Assembly: GCF_014195655.1 (NCBI RefSeq)
Contig: NZ_JACICD010000002.1
Span: forward strand, 1 to 64,000
Source of the DNA: Ancylobacter tetraedralis
GTDB lineage: Bacteria; Pseudomonadota; Alphaproteobacteria; Rhizobiales; Xanthobacteraceae
Length of the DNA stretch: 64,000 bases
Reading direction: 5' to 3'
The first letter of the stretch is position 1; every line of letters begins with the position of its first letter. The translations under genes and the position numbers were made by a program. Under the pieces are notes generated by a model that was not told where the DNA came from, did not search any database, and was given only the letters and a program-made list of their open reading frames with translations. Shown piece by piece: positions 1 through 7,689 of this stretch.

Positions 1-132
1 ATGCCCGCCTTCGGCAAGGCCTATTCCGACGCCGAAGTGGCCGCCGTCGCAAACTACGTCACCGAACGCTTCGGAAGCCAGACCTCGACACTGACGGCGG
101 CGGACATCGCCCGGTTCCGGCACATGGAGTGA
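1..132 (+). CDS. c-type cytochrome, C-terminal end (partial)
   Basis: An open frame enters from the left edge and stops at a TGA at 130-132. The 43 visible residues begin MPAFGKAYSDAEVAAVANYV, which is the usual C-terminal end of a class I cytochrome c domain. The Met of MPAFG would be the axial haem ligand and the helix after it is the closing helix of the fold. The CXXCH haem site must lie upstream, outside the window. Such tails occur in the cytochrome subunits of membrane-bound alcohol or gluconate dehydrogenases, so an electron-transfer role in the periplasm is likely, but the partner enzyme cannot be told. The ATG at base 1 is an internal Met, not a start. Confidence 0.7.
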   Translation: MPAFGKAYSDAEVAAVANYVTERFGSQTSTLTAADIARFRHME

Positions 133-161
133 GCGCGCCCCCTGCTGCCGCGCACATCGGG

Positions 162-1973
162 TCACGGCGCCGGCTGACCCTCGAGCGCGGCAAGGCACGG
201 GGACGGCGCCCCCTCCTCCGGCGTCGCGCAGAGGCCGAGACGCCCCAGCCAGCGCCCGAGCGCCGGCTCGGAGGTGAGCACCGCGAAGGGCACGGCACTC
301 ACGAGGCCGATCAGCACCGGCAACGCCCAGATGAGGGCGGCCGGCACGGCGGCGGCGAGGATGCCGGCTATGGCCGCGCCGAACACCAGCTGCGGCCATA
401 GCCCGGCAAGGGCGGTGCGCCACGACAGCCGTACGGCATCGCGGGCCTGCGCGTCCCACGTCACCGTCCGGCCGAAGGCGAGGCCCACCATGAAGATCGC
501 CACCCGCAGCGCGACGACGGGGCCCAGCAGAACGGAGAATACCAACTCCAGAAACGCGCCGCCGAGCAGACGGCCGGTGCCGCCATAGCGCCGTCGCTCG
601 CCCGGCCGCAGCAGCACGTCGATCAGCCCGGCAATCTTCGGCGCAAGGCTCAGCAGGAAGGTTATCGCGAACAGGGTGAGCCCCAGCCCGGCCGGGAACG
701 GCTCATCAAGCCGCTCGGTGTCGAACGCCTTCAGCGCCGCGAGAACCATGAAGGCGATCCAGGCCAGCGCGCCGACATACATCAGCATCGCCCAGGCGAT
801 CTGGAAGCGGCTCATCGGCAACAGCCCGGGCATGGCGATGAGGCGCCAGTACTGCATGTTGCCCTGGCACCAGCGCAGGTCGCGGCGGGTGAACTCGGTC
901 AGGTGCGGCGGGTTTTCCTCATAGCTCTCGCTCTCCTCCGGCAGTACCCGCACCTCATAGCCGGCGCGGCGCATCAGCACCGCCTCGATCTGGTCATGCG
1001 AGAGCACGTCACCCGCGAGCGGGCCGCGCCCCGGCAGCACCGGCAAGGCGCAGTGCGCCTTGAACGGCGCGATGCGGATCACCGCATTGTGCCCCCAATA
1101 GGGTCCGCAATCCCCCGCCCACCACGACGCCCCCATCGTGTAGGAGCGCATGCCGTGGCGCATGCCGAACTGGAAGATGCGCGCGAAGGGCGAGGGCGAG
1201 GGCAGGCCCACGACGAGGCTCTGCAGGATGCCGAGCCGCGGGTTGACCTGCATGATCCGAACGAGCCGCAGGACGCTGGCGGCGCCCATCAGGCTGTCGG
1301 CATCCAGCACCAGCATCAGATCGTGATCATCGCCCCAGCGTTCGAGAAAATCGCGGATATTGCCCGCCTTGAAGCCTTGATTGTCGCTGCGGCGGCGGTA
1401 GTGCAGCGGCGCGCCCGCGCCGATCTCCGCACGCCAGGCCGCGACGATCGCTTCCTCCTGCGCGGCGATATCGGCGCGGGTCGTATCGGAGAGCACGAAC
1501 CAGGCGAAATGGCCGCCGGCACCCGCGCGCGCAAGGTCCTCCCACATCACCCGCAGACGAGCGATGGCGCGCGCGGGATCCTCGTTGCGCAGGGTCATCA
1601 CCACCGCGACGCGGGCGGTGATCGGCGCGTCCTTCGGCGCCTTGCCCGCATAGGGAAAGACCGAAAGGCGCGGATCGCCCGGTCCGTGCAGCAGCCAGAG
1701 GCCGATCGCCGCGTTCCAGAAGCCGAGGATGGTCCACGGGGTGGAGAGGCAGAAGGCCAGCAGCAGCAGCCCGTCCAGCAGGGTGAAGCCGCCATGGGCC
1801 AGCAAGCGGGTGAACAGCGCGAGGAGGGCGAAAAAGGTCGCCGCGTTGAGCACCGCGACCAGCCGGCGCCGACGGAAGAGCTGCCGGCGGGACTGCACGC
1901 CGGTCGGCGTCAGATCGCCGGCGGCGCCGGCACGGGCGAACAGGCGTTCTACGGGCTTTTCATTCACGCTCAT
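162..1973 (-). CDS. opgH: glucans biosynthesis glucosyltransferase OpgH/MdoH
   Basis: This 603-residue inner-membrane family 2 glycosyltransferase polymerises beta-glucan backbones from UDP-glucose for osmoregulated periplasmic glucans. Two membrane segments lie at about residues 35-80, followed by a cytoplasmic catalytic domain with a DADSLM metal-binding motif and the acceptor-site stretch RRDLRWCQGNMQY, then several further membrane segments to the C-terminus. At about 600 residues it is shorter than the enterobacterial protein (about 850) but normal for alphaproteobacteria. I chose the ATG at 1973 (MSVNEKP); a GTG three codons upstream is also possible. The usual partner opgG is not beside it in this window. 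It is divergent from the dehydrogenase gene at 2125. Confidence 0.9.
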   Translation of the reverse strand: MSVNEKPVERLFARAGAAGDLTPTGVQSRRQLFRRRRLVAVLNAATFFALLALFTRLLAHGGFTLLDGLLLLAFCLSTPWTILGFWNAAIGLWLLHGPGDPRLSVFPYAGKAPKDAPITARVAVVMTLRNEDPARAIARLRVMWEDLARAGAGGHFAWFVLSDTTRADIAAQEEAIVAAWRAEIGAGAPLHYRRRSDNQGFKAGNIRDFLERWGDDHDLMLVLDADSLMGAASVLRLVRIMQVNPRLGILQSLVVGLPSPSPFARIFQFGMRHGMRSYTMGASWWAGDCGPYWGHNAVIRIAPFKAHCALPVLPGRGPLAGDVLSHDQIEAVLMRRAGYEVRVLPEESESYEENPPHLTEFTRRDLRWCQGNMQYWRLIAMPGLLPMSRFQIAWAMLMYVGALAWIAFMVLAALKAFDTERLDEPFPAGLGLTLFAITFLLSLAPKIAGLIDVLLRPGERRRYGGTGRLLGGAFLELVFSVLLGPVVALRVAIFMVGLAFGRTVTWDAQARDAVRLSWRTALAGLWPQLVFGAAIAGILAAAVPAALIWALPVLIGLVSAVPFAVLTSEPALGRWLGRLGLCATPEEGAPSPCLAALEGQPAP

Positions 1974-2124
1974 GCCGGCCACTCTGATCCGTGCGGGCCG
2001 GTCCCTTGCGGGAGGCCTGTCGGTGCTTGTACGCAGCCGAACGCCGACGGTTCACGCCGTCTCGGATCAAACCGCCGTCCACCCCTGTCGGGAGGGACAG
2101 TGCGGCACGGGAGCAGGGTCCGCA

Positions 2125-3111
2125 ATGCCACATCCGTCTGGGCCATCGGCACGCCAGCTCTGGTGCACGGCGCCCGGGCGCTATGAGATGAGGAGCGCGC
2201 GCCTCGACGACGCGGAACCCGACAGGCTGGTGGTGCGCACCCTCGCCTCCGCCGTCAGCCGCGGCACCGAGCGGCTGGTGCTGCGCGGCGGAATTCCCGC
2301 GAGCGAGCACCAGCGCATGCGCGCGCCGTTCCAGCAGGGCGATTTCCCGTTTCCCGTCCAGTACGGCTACCAGAGCGTGGGGAGGGTCGAGGCCGGTCCC
2401 GGCGAGTGGCTCGGCCGCACCGTCTTCGCCCTCTACCCGCATCAGGATGTCTATCTCCTGCCGCTCGCGGCGGCCATGCCGGTGCCGGAGGGCATCCCCC
2501 CGCAGCGCGCCACGCTGGCGGCGAACATGGAGACTGCCCTCAACGCCCTGTGGGATGCCGGCGCCGGCCCGGGTGATCGCATAACCATTGTCGGCGGCGG
2601 CGTGGTCGGCCTGTTGCTCACCGCCCTCGCCGCAGGCCTGCCCGGCGCGGACGTGACGCTGGTGGACGTCGAGCCCGGCCGGGCCGCGCTGGCGCATCTC
2701 TTCGGCGCCAGCTTCGCCACACCCGGGGAGGTGAACGACGATGCCGACATCGTGTTCCACACCAGCGCCAGCGCGGCCGGCCTCGCCACCGCGCTTTCGG
2801 CCGGCGGCTTCGAGGCGCGGATCGTCGAGGTGAGCTGGTATGGCGACCGCGCGCCATCCATTCCGCTGGGCGAAAGTTTCCACAGCCGGCGCCTGCAACT
2901 GATCGGCTCGCAGGTCGGCGCCGTATCTCCTGTGCGGCGGCCACGCTGGCCGCATGAACGCCGGCTGGCCAAGGCGCTCGCGCTGCTGGACGATGCGCGC
3001 CTCGACCATCTGGTCACGCATGTCGTCCCGTTCGCGCAGGCGCCCGCGCAGCTGCCGCACCTGCTGGCCGACGGGGAGGACGCGCTGGCGATCCTGCTCG
3101 ATTACCGATGA
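2125..3111 (+). CDS. BchC-like medium-chain dehydrogenase lacking zinc ligands
   Basis: A 328-residue MDR-superfamily oxidoreductase. It resembles the 2-desacetyl-2-hydroxyethyl bacteriochlorophyllide dehydrogenase (BchC) branch: SRGTE at residues 45-49, MRAPFQQGDFPFPVQYGYQS at about 65-84, then a Rossmann motif GGGVVG near 157-162. Where zinc alcohol dehydrogenases carry the catalytic Cys and His, this protein has Ser (SRGTE) and Tyr (GYQ), so it is probably zinc-independent. The ATG at 2125 has GGAG 11 bases upstream and gives an N-terminus in register with the family; a longer open frame runs back into opgH on the other strand but is not coding. The stop overlaps the next start (ATGA), so it is translationally coupled to the PTPS-like gene. 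No photosynthesis genes are nearby, so a bacteriochlorophyll role is unlikely and the substrate is unknown. Confidence 0.8.
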   Translation: MPHPSGPSARQLWCTAPGRYEMRSARLDDAEPDRLVVRTLASAVSRGTERLVLRGGIPASEHQRMRAPFQQGDFPFPVQYGYQSVGRVEAGPGEWLGRTVFALYPHQDVYLLPLAAAMPVPEGIPPQRATLAANMETALNALWDAGAGPGDRITIVGGGVVGLLLTALAAGLPGADVTLVDVEPGRAALAHLFGASFATPGEVNDDADIVFHTSASAAGLATALSAGGFEARIVEVSWYGDRAPSIPLGESFHSRRLQLIGSQVGAVSPVRRPRWPHERRLAKALALLDDARLDHLVTHVVPFAQAPAQLPHLLADGEDALAILLDYR

Positions 3112-3521
3112 GGAAAGCCATGTATTGTGTCGAAGTCCGCGATCGCATCATGATCGCCCATTCGCTGCCCGATCCGTTCTTCGGCCCGGCCCAGGGCCTG
3201 CACGGCGCGACCTTCGTGGTCGATGTCGCCTTCCTGCGCGAGAGGCTGACGACCAAGAACGTGGTGGTGGATATCGGCGCCGCGCTCGACGTGCTCAAGA
3301 CCACGCTCAAGCCGCTCGCCTACCAGAATCTCGACACGCTGCCCGCCTTTGCCGGCCAGCTCACCACCACCGAGTTCCTCGCCAAGTACATTTTCGACGC
3401 CATGGCCGCCGCCGCCCGGGACGGCGCGCTGGGCGAGGACGGGCACGGCCTGTCGGCGATCCGCGTCACCCTGCACGAGACCGACCTCGCCAGCGCCAGC
3501 TTTGAGGCTGGCCTCGATTGA
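3108..3521 (+). CDS. 6-pyruvoyl-tetrahydropterin synthase/QueD-fold protein, divergent active site
   Basis: A 137-residue protein with the T-fold layout of the PTPS/QueD family: MIAHSLPDPFFG near residues 15-26, LHGATF at 31-36, VVVDIGAALDVLK at 52-64, TTTEFLAKYIFD at 86-97 and a C-terminal LHETDLA at 122-128. The pterin-anchoring Glu (E124) and two zinc-type His (H18, H32) are present. The second His of the HGH motif is Ala34, the catalytic Cys before it is absent, and the Asp-His catalytic pair (LDH in the family) is Ala71-Tyr72. It therefore probably binds a pterin-like ligand but cannot do the normal reaction in the normal way. It overlaps the dehydrogenase stop by ATGA and is followed 8 bases later by the glycosyltransferase gene. 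Confidence 0.8.
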   Translation: MRKAMYCVEVRDRIMIAHSLPDPFFGPAQGLHGATFVVDVAFLRERLTTKNVVVDIGAALDVLKTTLKPLAYQNLDTLPAFAGQLTTTEFLAKYIFDAMAAAARDGALGEDGHGLSAIRVTLHETDLASASFEAGLD

Positions 3522-3529
3522 GGCCCGCG

Positions 3530-4621
3530 ATGAGCGGCTTCGTCTTCGCCATTCCCGGCGCGCTCGATCTCCCCACCGGGGGCTATGCCTATGACCGCCG
3601 GGTGATCGACGAATGCCGGCGCGCCGGCGGCGCGGTGACGCATCTCGCTCTCCCCGGCGGGTTTCCCTTCCCCACGCCGGACGAGTTGCAGACGAGCGCG
3701 CGGATGCTGGCCGCCCTGCCGGCCGGGCAGCCCGTGCTGATCGACGGGCTCGCCCTGGGCGCACTGCCGGCCGACCTGCTGCGCGGCCTGCGCCACCCCA
3801 TCGCCGCGCTGGTCCATCATCCGCTGGCGCTGGAAGCCGGGTTGGGCGAGGGGCAACGCGCCGCGCTTCACACCAGCGAGCGGGCGGCGCTGGCGCAGGC
3901 GAGCGCCGTCATCGCCACCAGCCCCGCGACCGCTCGCCGGCTGCAGCAGGACTATGGCGTCGCCCCCGACCGAATGGCCATCGCGCGGCCCGGCACCGAC
4001 CCCGCGCCCCGCGCGCGCGGGACCTCTTCGCGGGGAACGGGCCAGCCGGTGCGGCTCCTCAGTGTCGGGGCGGTAATCCCGCGCAAGGCCCACGGCGTGC
4101 TGGTCGATGCGCTGGCCCGGCTGGCGGCGCGGGACTGGACCTGCCACATCGTCGGCGCCACCGACCGCGATGCCGAGGAGACGCGCGCCGTGCAGGCGCG
4201 CATTGCCGCGCAGGGGCTGGGCGGGCGCATCGAGTTGACTGGATCGATCCCGCCGGACGCGCTCGCCCGGCACTTCGACGCGGCCGACATCTTCATCTCG
4301 GCGTCGCTGTTCGAGGGCTATGGAATGGGCCTGAGCGAGGCGCTCGCCTGCGGCCTGCCGATCGTGGCGAGCCGCGCCGGGGCGATCCCGGACACCGTGC
4401 CGGCGGCGGCGGGACTACTGGTCACCCCCGGTGACAGCGAGGGCCTCGCCGGCGCGCTCGGGGCGCTGCTGGACGCGCCGGAGCGGCGGCGCCAGATGGC
4501 GGAGAGCGCGTGGCACCACGCGCAGACCCTCCCACGATGGCCACAGACGGCGGCAATCATCCTGGAAACCTTGCAGACATTATCGCGGCAGACTTTATCC
4601 CGACAGGAGAACTCCCGATGA
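3530..4621 (+). CDS. GT4-family glycosyltransferase
   Basis: A 363-residue GT-B fold glycosyltransferase. The C-terminal donor-binding half carries SVGAVIPRKAHG (about 178-189) and the EX7E motif FEGYGMGLSE (E262, E270), typical of family 4 retaining enzymes using nucleotide sugars. The N-terminal acceptor half is short and has no signal peptide or membrane helix, so it should be cytoplasmic. I start at ATG 3530 (MSGFVFAIPG), 8 bases after the previous stop; an upstream TTG gives four extra residues. The C-terminus has a small duplication, TLSRQTLSRQ. The stop overlaps the methyltransferase start by ATGA. The setting suggests a small metabolite acceptor, possibly the pterin-like product, but donor and acceptor are unknown. 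Confidence 0.85.
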   Translation: MSGFVFAIPGALDLPTGGYAYDRRVIDECRRAGGAVTHLALPGGFPFPTPDELQTSARMLAALPAGQPVLIDGLALGALPADLLRGLRHPIAALVHHPLALEAGLGEGQRAALHTSERAALAQASAVIATSPATARRLQQDYGVAPDRMAIARPGTDPAPRARGTSSRGTGQPVRLLSVGAVIPRKAHGVLVDALARLAARDWTCHIVGATDRDAEETRAVQARIAAQGLGGRIELTGSIPPDALARHFDAADIFISASLFEGYGMGLSEALACGLPIVASRAGAIPDTVPAAAGLLVTPGDSEGLAGALGALLDAPERRRQMAESAWHHAQTLPRWPQTAAIILETLQTLSRQTLSRQENSR

Positions 4622-5454
4622 GCGGCTTCTCGGCCGAATGGCTGGCGCTGCGCGAGCCGGTCGATGGTGCCTCGCGCAACCCGGAAATTGCCGCGCGGGT
4701 CCGCCAGTATTTCAACAGCCGTTCCTCGCTCACCGTGGTCGATCTGGGCTGCGGCACCGGCTCGAACCTGCGCGCGCTCTCACCCTCGCTGCCGCCCGGC
4801 CAGCGCTGGCACCTGATCGACGGCGATCGCGACCTGCTGCTTGCCGCGCGCCAATGCCTCACGGACTGGGCCGACCGCGCCCGCCCGAGCGGCAGCGGCC
4901 TCGCGCTGGAAAAGGATGGCCGCCGCATCGAGGTCCGTTTCGAATGCGCCAACCTGACCGTGCGCAGCCTGGATTTCGGCGCGGACGGGGCGGATCTGGT
5001 GACGGCGGCCGCGCTGTTCGACCTCGTCTCCCGCGCCTGGCTGAAGCGCCTCATGGCCGCCCTCGCCGGCCGGCGCGTGCCGCTCTATGGCGTGCTGAGC
5101 TATGACGGCGTGGCGGACTGGCAGCCGGCAAGTCCAATCGACACGGCGGTGACGGCCGCGTTCAACCGCCACCAGCGCGGCGACAAGGGGTTCGGCCCGG
5201 CGCTCGGCCCCGCGGCGGGCCCGACACTGATGCGGCTGGCGCCGCGGCACGGCTATGCCGCCTGGGCGGGCGACAGCCCCTGGCGGCTGACTCACGAGAA
5301 CGCCTCGCTCATCGCCGCCCTCGCCAACGGCATGGCCGCGGCGGCAGGCGAAATCGAGCCGGCGCGGCAGGCGGCCTTCACGGCATGGGCCGAAGCGCAG
5401 GCGACAGCTGAGGCGGTCACGATCGGCCATCAGGACGTGTTCGCCCACCCCTGA
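4618..5454 (+). CDS. class I SAM-dependent methyltransferase
   Basis: A 278-residue protein with SAM-binding motif I at VVDLGCGTGSN (residues 40-50), the acidic post-I stretch HLIDGDRDLL, and a Rossmann-type remainder. The ATG at 4618 is preceded by AGGAGA nine bases upstream and overlaps the glycosyltransferase stop, the third tight junction in this block, so these four + strand genes are one operon. The methyl acceptor is unknown; the position in the block suggests it modifies the same compound as the glycosyltransferase. It ends 34 bases before the convergent cytochrome b gene. Confidence 0.85.
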   Translation: MSGFSAEWLALREPVDGASRNPEIAARVRQYFNSRSSLTVVDLGCGTGSNLRALSPSLPPGQRWHLIDGDRDLLLAARQCLTDWADRARPSGSGLALEKDGRRIEVRFECANLTVRSLDFGADGADLVTAAALFDLVSRAWLKRLMAALAGRRVPLYGVLSYDGVADWQPASPIDTAVTAAFNRHQRGDKGFGPALGPAAGPTLMRLAPRHGYAAWAGDSPWRLTHENASLIAALANGMAAAAGEIEPARQAAFTAWAEAQATAEAVTIGHQDVFAHP

Positions 5455-5488
5455 GGCGGGCAATCCGAAAGCCGCTCGCCGACGCGCC

Positions 5489-6061
5489 TCAGCCCGGCGG
5501 CCACATGCGCGCCATCACGCCGTCCTGCTTGAGGAAGCGGTGGCGCAGGGCGGCGGCGATATGAACGAGGGCGATCGCCGCCAGAGCCAGCGCCAGCAGC
5601 TTGTGGACCCCGAGAATGCGGTTCGCCAGCGCCTCGTCGGGCGGCAGGATGGCCGGCAGGTTGAACAGGCCGAACACGTCGAGCGCGGGATAGGCGGAGA
5701 CCCCGGCCCAGCCCAGCAGCGGCACGATGAGGAGGAGCAGATACAGCGCCCCATGCACCGCGTGCGAGGCGGTACGCTCGAACGGCGTCAGCGTCGCGAC
5801 GGGCGGCGGCGCCCCCCGTCGCAGCCGCACCAGCACCCGCAGCACGATAAGCCAGAGCACGAGGAATCCGAGCAGCTTGTGCAGGCTGTAGAGCGAGCCG
5901 GTGACGGCATCGAAATTGGTCGCCTCGCCACGGGCGACCATGTAGAGCCCGAGAGGAACGAGGCACAGGATGAATGCGGCGATCAGCCAGTGCAGCCGCC
6001 GCGCGGCGGGGCTGTAGCGGGCCGGGCCGGGCCCGGCACTGGAGCCATCAGAGACCGACAT
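5489..6061 (-). CDS. cytochrome b561-type membrane protein
   Basis: A 190-residue four-helix di-haem cytochrome b. Candidate haem-ligating His residues sit in RRLHWLIA near the N-terminus, SLHKLLGFL, HAVHGALYLLLL, and in the last helix GVHKLLALALAAIALVHIAAA. The family moves electrons between the quinone pool and periplasmic or small-molecule partners. The start ATG at 6061 overlaps the end of the RibD-like gene by 14 bases, so the two are co-transcribed and probably translationally coupled. That coupling to a reductase-like gene is unusual and hints at a redox role for the product of this locus, though cytochrome b561 genes also occur alone in this group. Confidence 0.85.
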   Translation of the reverse strand: MSVSDGSSAGPGPARYSPAARRLHWLIAAFILCLVPLGLYMVARGEATNFDAVTGSLYSLHKLLGFLVLWLIVLRVLVRLRRGAPPPVATLTPFERTASHAVHGALYLLLLIVPLLGWAGVSAYPALDVFGLFNLPAILPPDEALANRILGVHKLLALALAAIALVHIAAALRHRFLKQDGVMARMWPPG

Positions 6062-6773
6062 GCGTCCCTCCTCGGGCAGCACTGCGCAGATCGCAATCGT
6101 AGAGGATGTTGCCGTCGTCGAGAAGATAGACATGGGCGCGCGGACGCAGCGCGTCGTCAAGTTCGTCGATGGGCCTGAGGTCGAGGCCCGGCCGGCCCGA
6201 GCCGAGGATGATCGGGGCGAGGCACACATGCAGGCGATCGACCAGCCCGGCATCGATGAACCGCGAGATGGTCGACGCCCCGCCCTCGACCAGAATGGTG
6301 TGATGACCGCGCGCCGTCAGCGCGGCGAGCAGCCGGGTCGGCTCGAACAGGTCGGGATCGTCCTGGGTGCCGATGCGCTCGACCTCTTCCGGCCATCCCA
6401 CCGCATTTTCCGAGAACACAATGCGGTGACAACCATCGGCCTGCAGCCATTTGGAATCGCGCGGCGAGCGGCCGGTGCGGTCGATGACGGCGCGCACCGG
6501 GCTGCGGCCCGGAACCCGCCGCGTGGTGAGCTGGGGATCGTCGGCCAGCACGGTGCCGACGCCGACGACCACCACATCGACCAGCGCCCGCAGCCGGTGC
6601 AGATGATCGAGCCCCGAGCACCCGTTGATATCGCGCGACTTTCCCGTGGGCGTGGCGATGCGCCCATCCAGCGATTGCCCCAGCTGGGCGATGACGAAGG
6701 GCGATCTTTCATGCCGGAGGATCGGCTCGTAGAGAGCGGAAAGCGGATCGATCGGTACTTCGCGTCGATTCAA
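6048..6773 (-). CDS. RibD C-terminal-domain (dihydrofolate-reductase-like) protein
   Basis: A 241-residue single-domain protein of the RibD_C/DHFR-like superfamily. Visible signatures are FVIAQLGQSLDGRIAT (about 26-41), VVVVGVGTVLADDPQLTTR (about 67-85) and the nucleotide-binding TILVEGGASTISRFI. The deaminase domain of bifunctional RibD is absent, so it would reduce a preformed pyrimidine or pterin rather than act as full RibD. No ATG is in frame: a TAG lies eight codons upstream, and the best start is TTG at 6773 with GGGAG six bases before it. It shares an overlap with the cytochrome b gene and faces the dehydrogenase / PTPS-like / glycosyltransferase / methyltransferase operon; together they look like one pathway. 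Confidence 0.8.
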   Translation of the reverse strand: MNRREVPIDPLSALYEPILRHERSPFVIAQLGQSLDGRIATPTGKSRDINGCSGLDHLHRLRALVDVVVVGVGTVLADDPQLTTRRVPGRSPVRAVIDRTGRSPRDSKWLQADGCHRIVFSENAVGWPEEVERIGTQDDPDLFEPTRLLAALTARGHHTILVEGGASTISRFIDAGLVDRLHVCLAPIILGSGRPGLDLRPIDELDDALRPRAHVYLLDDGNILYDCDLRSAARGGTHVGL

Positions 6774-7088
6774 GGGAAGCTCCCGCAGCTCGATCTACAG
6801 CACATAGGCCCCGTCCCCGCGCCGGCAAGATGGACCGGTACGGGCGCGCCACCCGCACGCACTACGTACGAACCCTCGACTTGGTGCAATGAAAGACAAC
6901 TTTAAGCGGCAAGGACGCGCCTCACGTCGCCGAAACCCGGCGCGGGCCCGGCAGATGCCCGGCGAAAACGCCTGGCGAAGACACCCGGCTCGCGGGAGCG
7001 GCACGGGCCTTGGCAGGCGGCGAGTTGGTGTGTGGGTCAGCCCGGCGATCGTCCCGGACGAATCCGGCCGCGCCCCGCGGGTGGCCGA
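6774..7088. other. non-coding gap upstream of the RibD-like gene
   Basis: About 315 bases without a convincing gene, between the TTG start of the RibD-like gene and the stop of the next - strand gene. It should hold the promoter for the RibD-like/cytochrome b pair. I see no clear -35/-10 pair, no intrinsic terminator with a T-tract and no RNA gene. Short open frames on both strands have arginine-rich translations typical of shadow frames in GC-rich DNA. Confidence 0.4.
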
Positions 7089-7601
7089 TTACGGAGCCAG
7101 AAGGGCGTGCTTGCGGCAGAAGCTTCCCACATGCCGCCAGGCGCGGTGCACATTGGCGAGGATATGATCGGCAGAATCGGCGATGTCGGGCGAGCGGCCA
7201 CGGTCGGCATGCCGCTTGACGGCTTCCGCATGGAGCACGACGGCCGTCAGCGCGTTGATGGCTTCGACGGCCGCGCGGGCCAGACTCTCGCTCTCACCGA
7301 GAGGCACGTCCCCGCGATCCAGCCGCCAGTCGAGGACGGGGTCGCCGTCGCGCTCGACGACGATGCGCAGCGCCGTGATCGCGCCATCGCGCGCGCGCTC
7401 CGGCCGCGCCTGGATGCGCCGGCGCACCGGCAGCATGCCGCGCAGCCGCATCATCTGCTCGATCTCGCAATCGTCCTCGCTGGCGAGGGCGGAGGTGGCC
7501 GCCTGCCGGATCAGCTCGAACTCGCTGGGGTCGAGCAGGTTCGCCTGCGCGTCGCTGAGCGTCAGTCCGCCAGATAGTTCAGGTGCGATCGACCGGGGCA
7601 T
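7089..7601 (-). CDS. hypothetical protein, 170 residues
   Basis: I do not recognise this family. The ATG at 7601 has a GGGGAGGG ribosome-binding site about six bases upstream, which supports a real gene. The protein is soluble-looking, with no signal peptide or membrane helix. It is acidic and helical in the first 60 residues, basic in the middle (RRRIQARPERARDG), and has a His-rich helical C-terminal half (HAEAVKRHADRG, ILANVHRAWRHV). It could be a small stress or regulatory protein, but nothing identifies a function. It stands alone between the RibD-like gene and the MFS transporter. Confidence 0.6.
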   Translation of the reverse strand: MPRSIAPELSGGLTLSDAQANLLDPSEFELIRQAATSALASEDDCEIEQMMRLRGMLPVRRRIQARPERARDGAITALRIVVERDGDPVLDWRLDRGDVPLGESESLARAAVEAINALTAVVLHAEAVKRHADRGRSPDIADSADHILANVHRAWRHVGSFCRKHALLAP

Positions 7602-7689
7602 GACGCCCTCCCCTCGCCGTCACATGACGGACGACAGGAAGTAACCGATGCTGGGACGCAACCGGTGTTAAAAACTGTAAAATCTCCAG

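Noticed and set aside
2125-3111. Bacteriochlorophyll biosynthesis gene bchC
   Set aside because: Family resemblance is clear but no other bch, puf or crt genes are in the window; neighbours are pterin-type genes.
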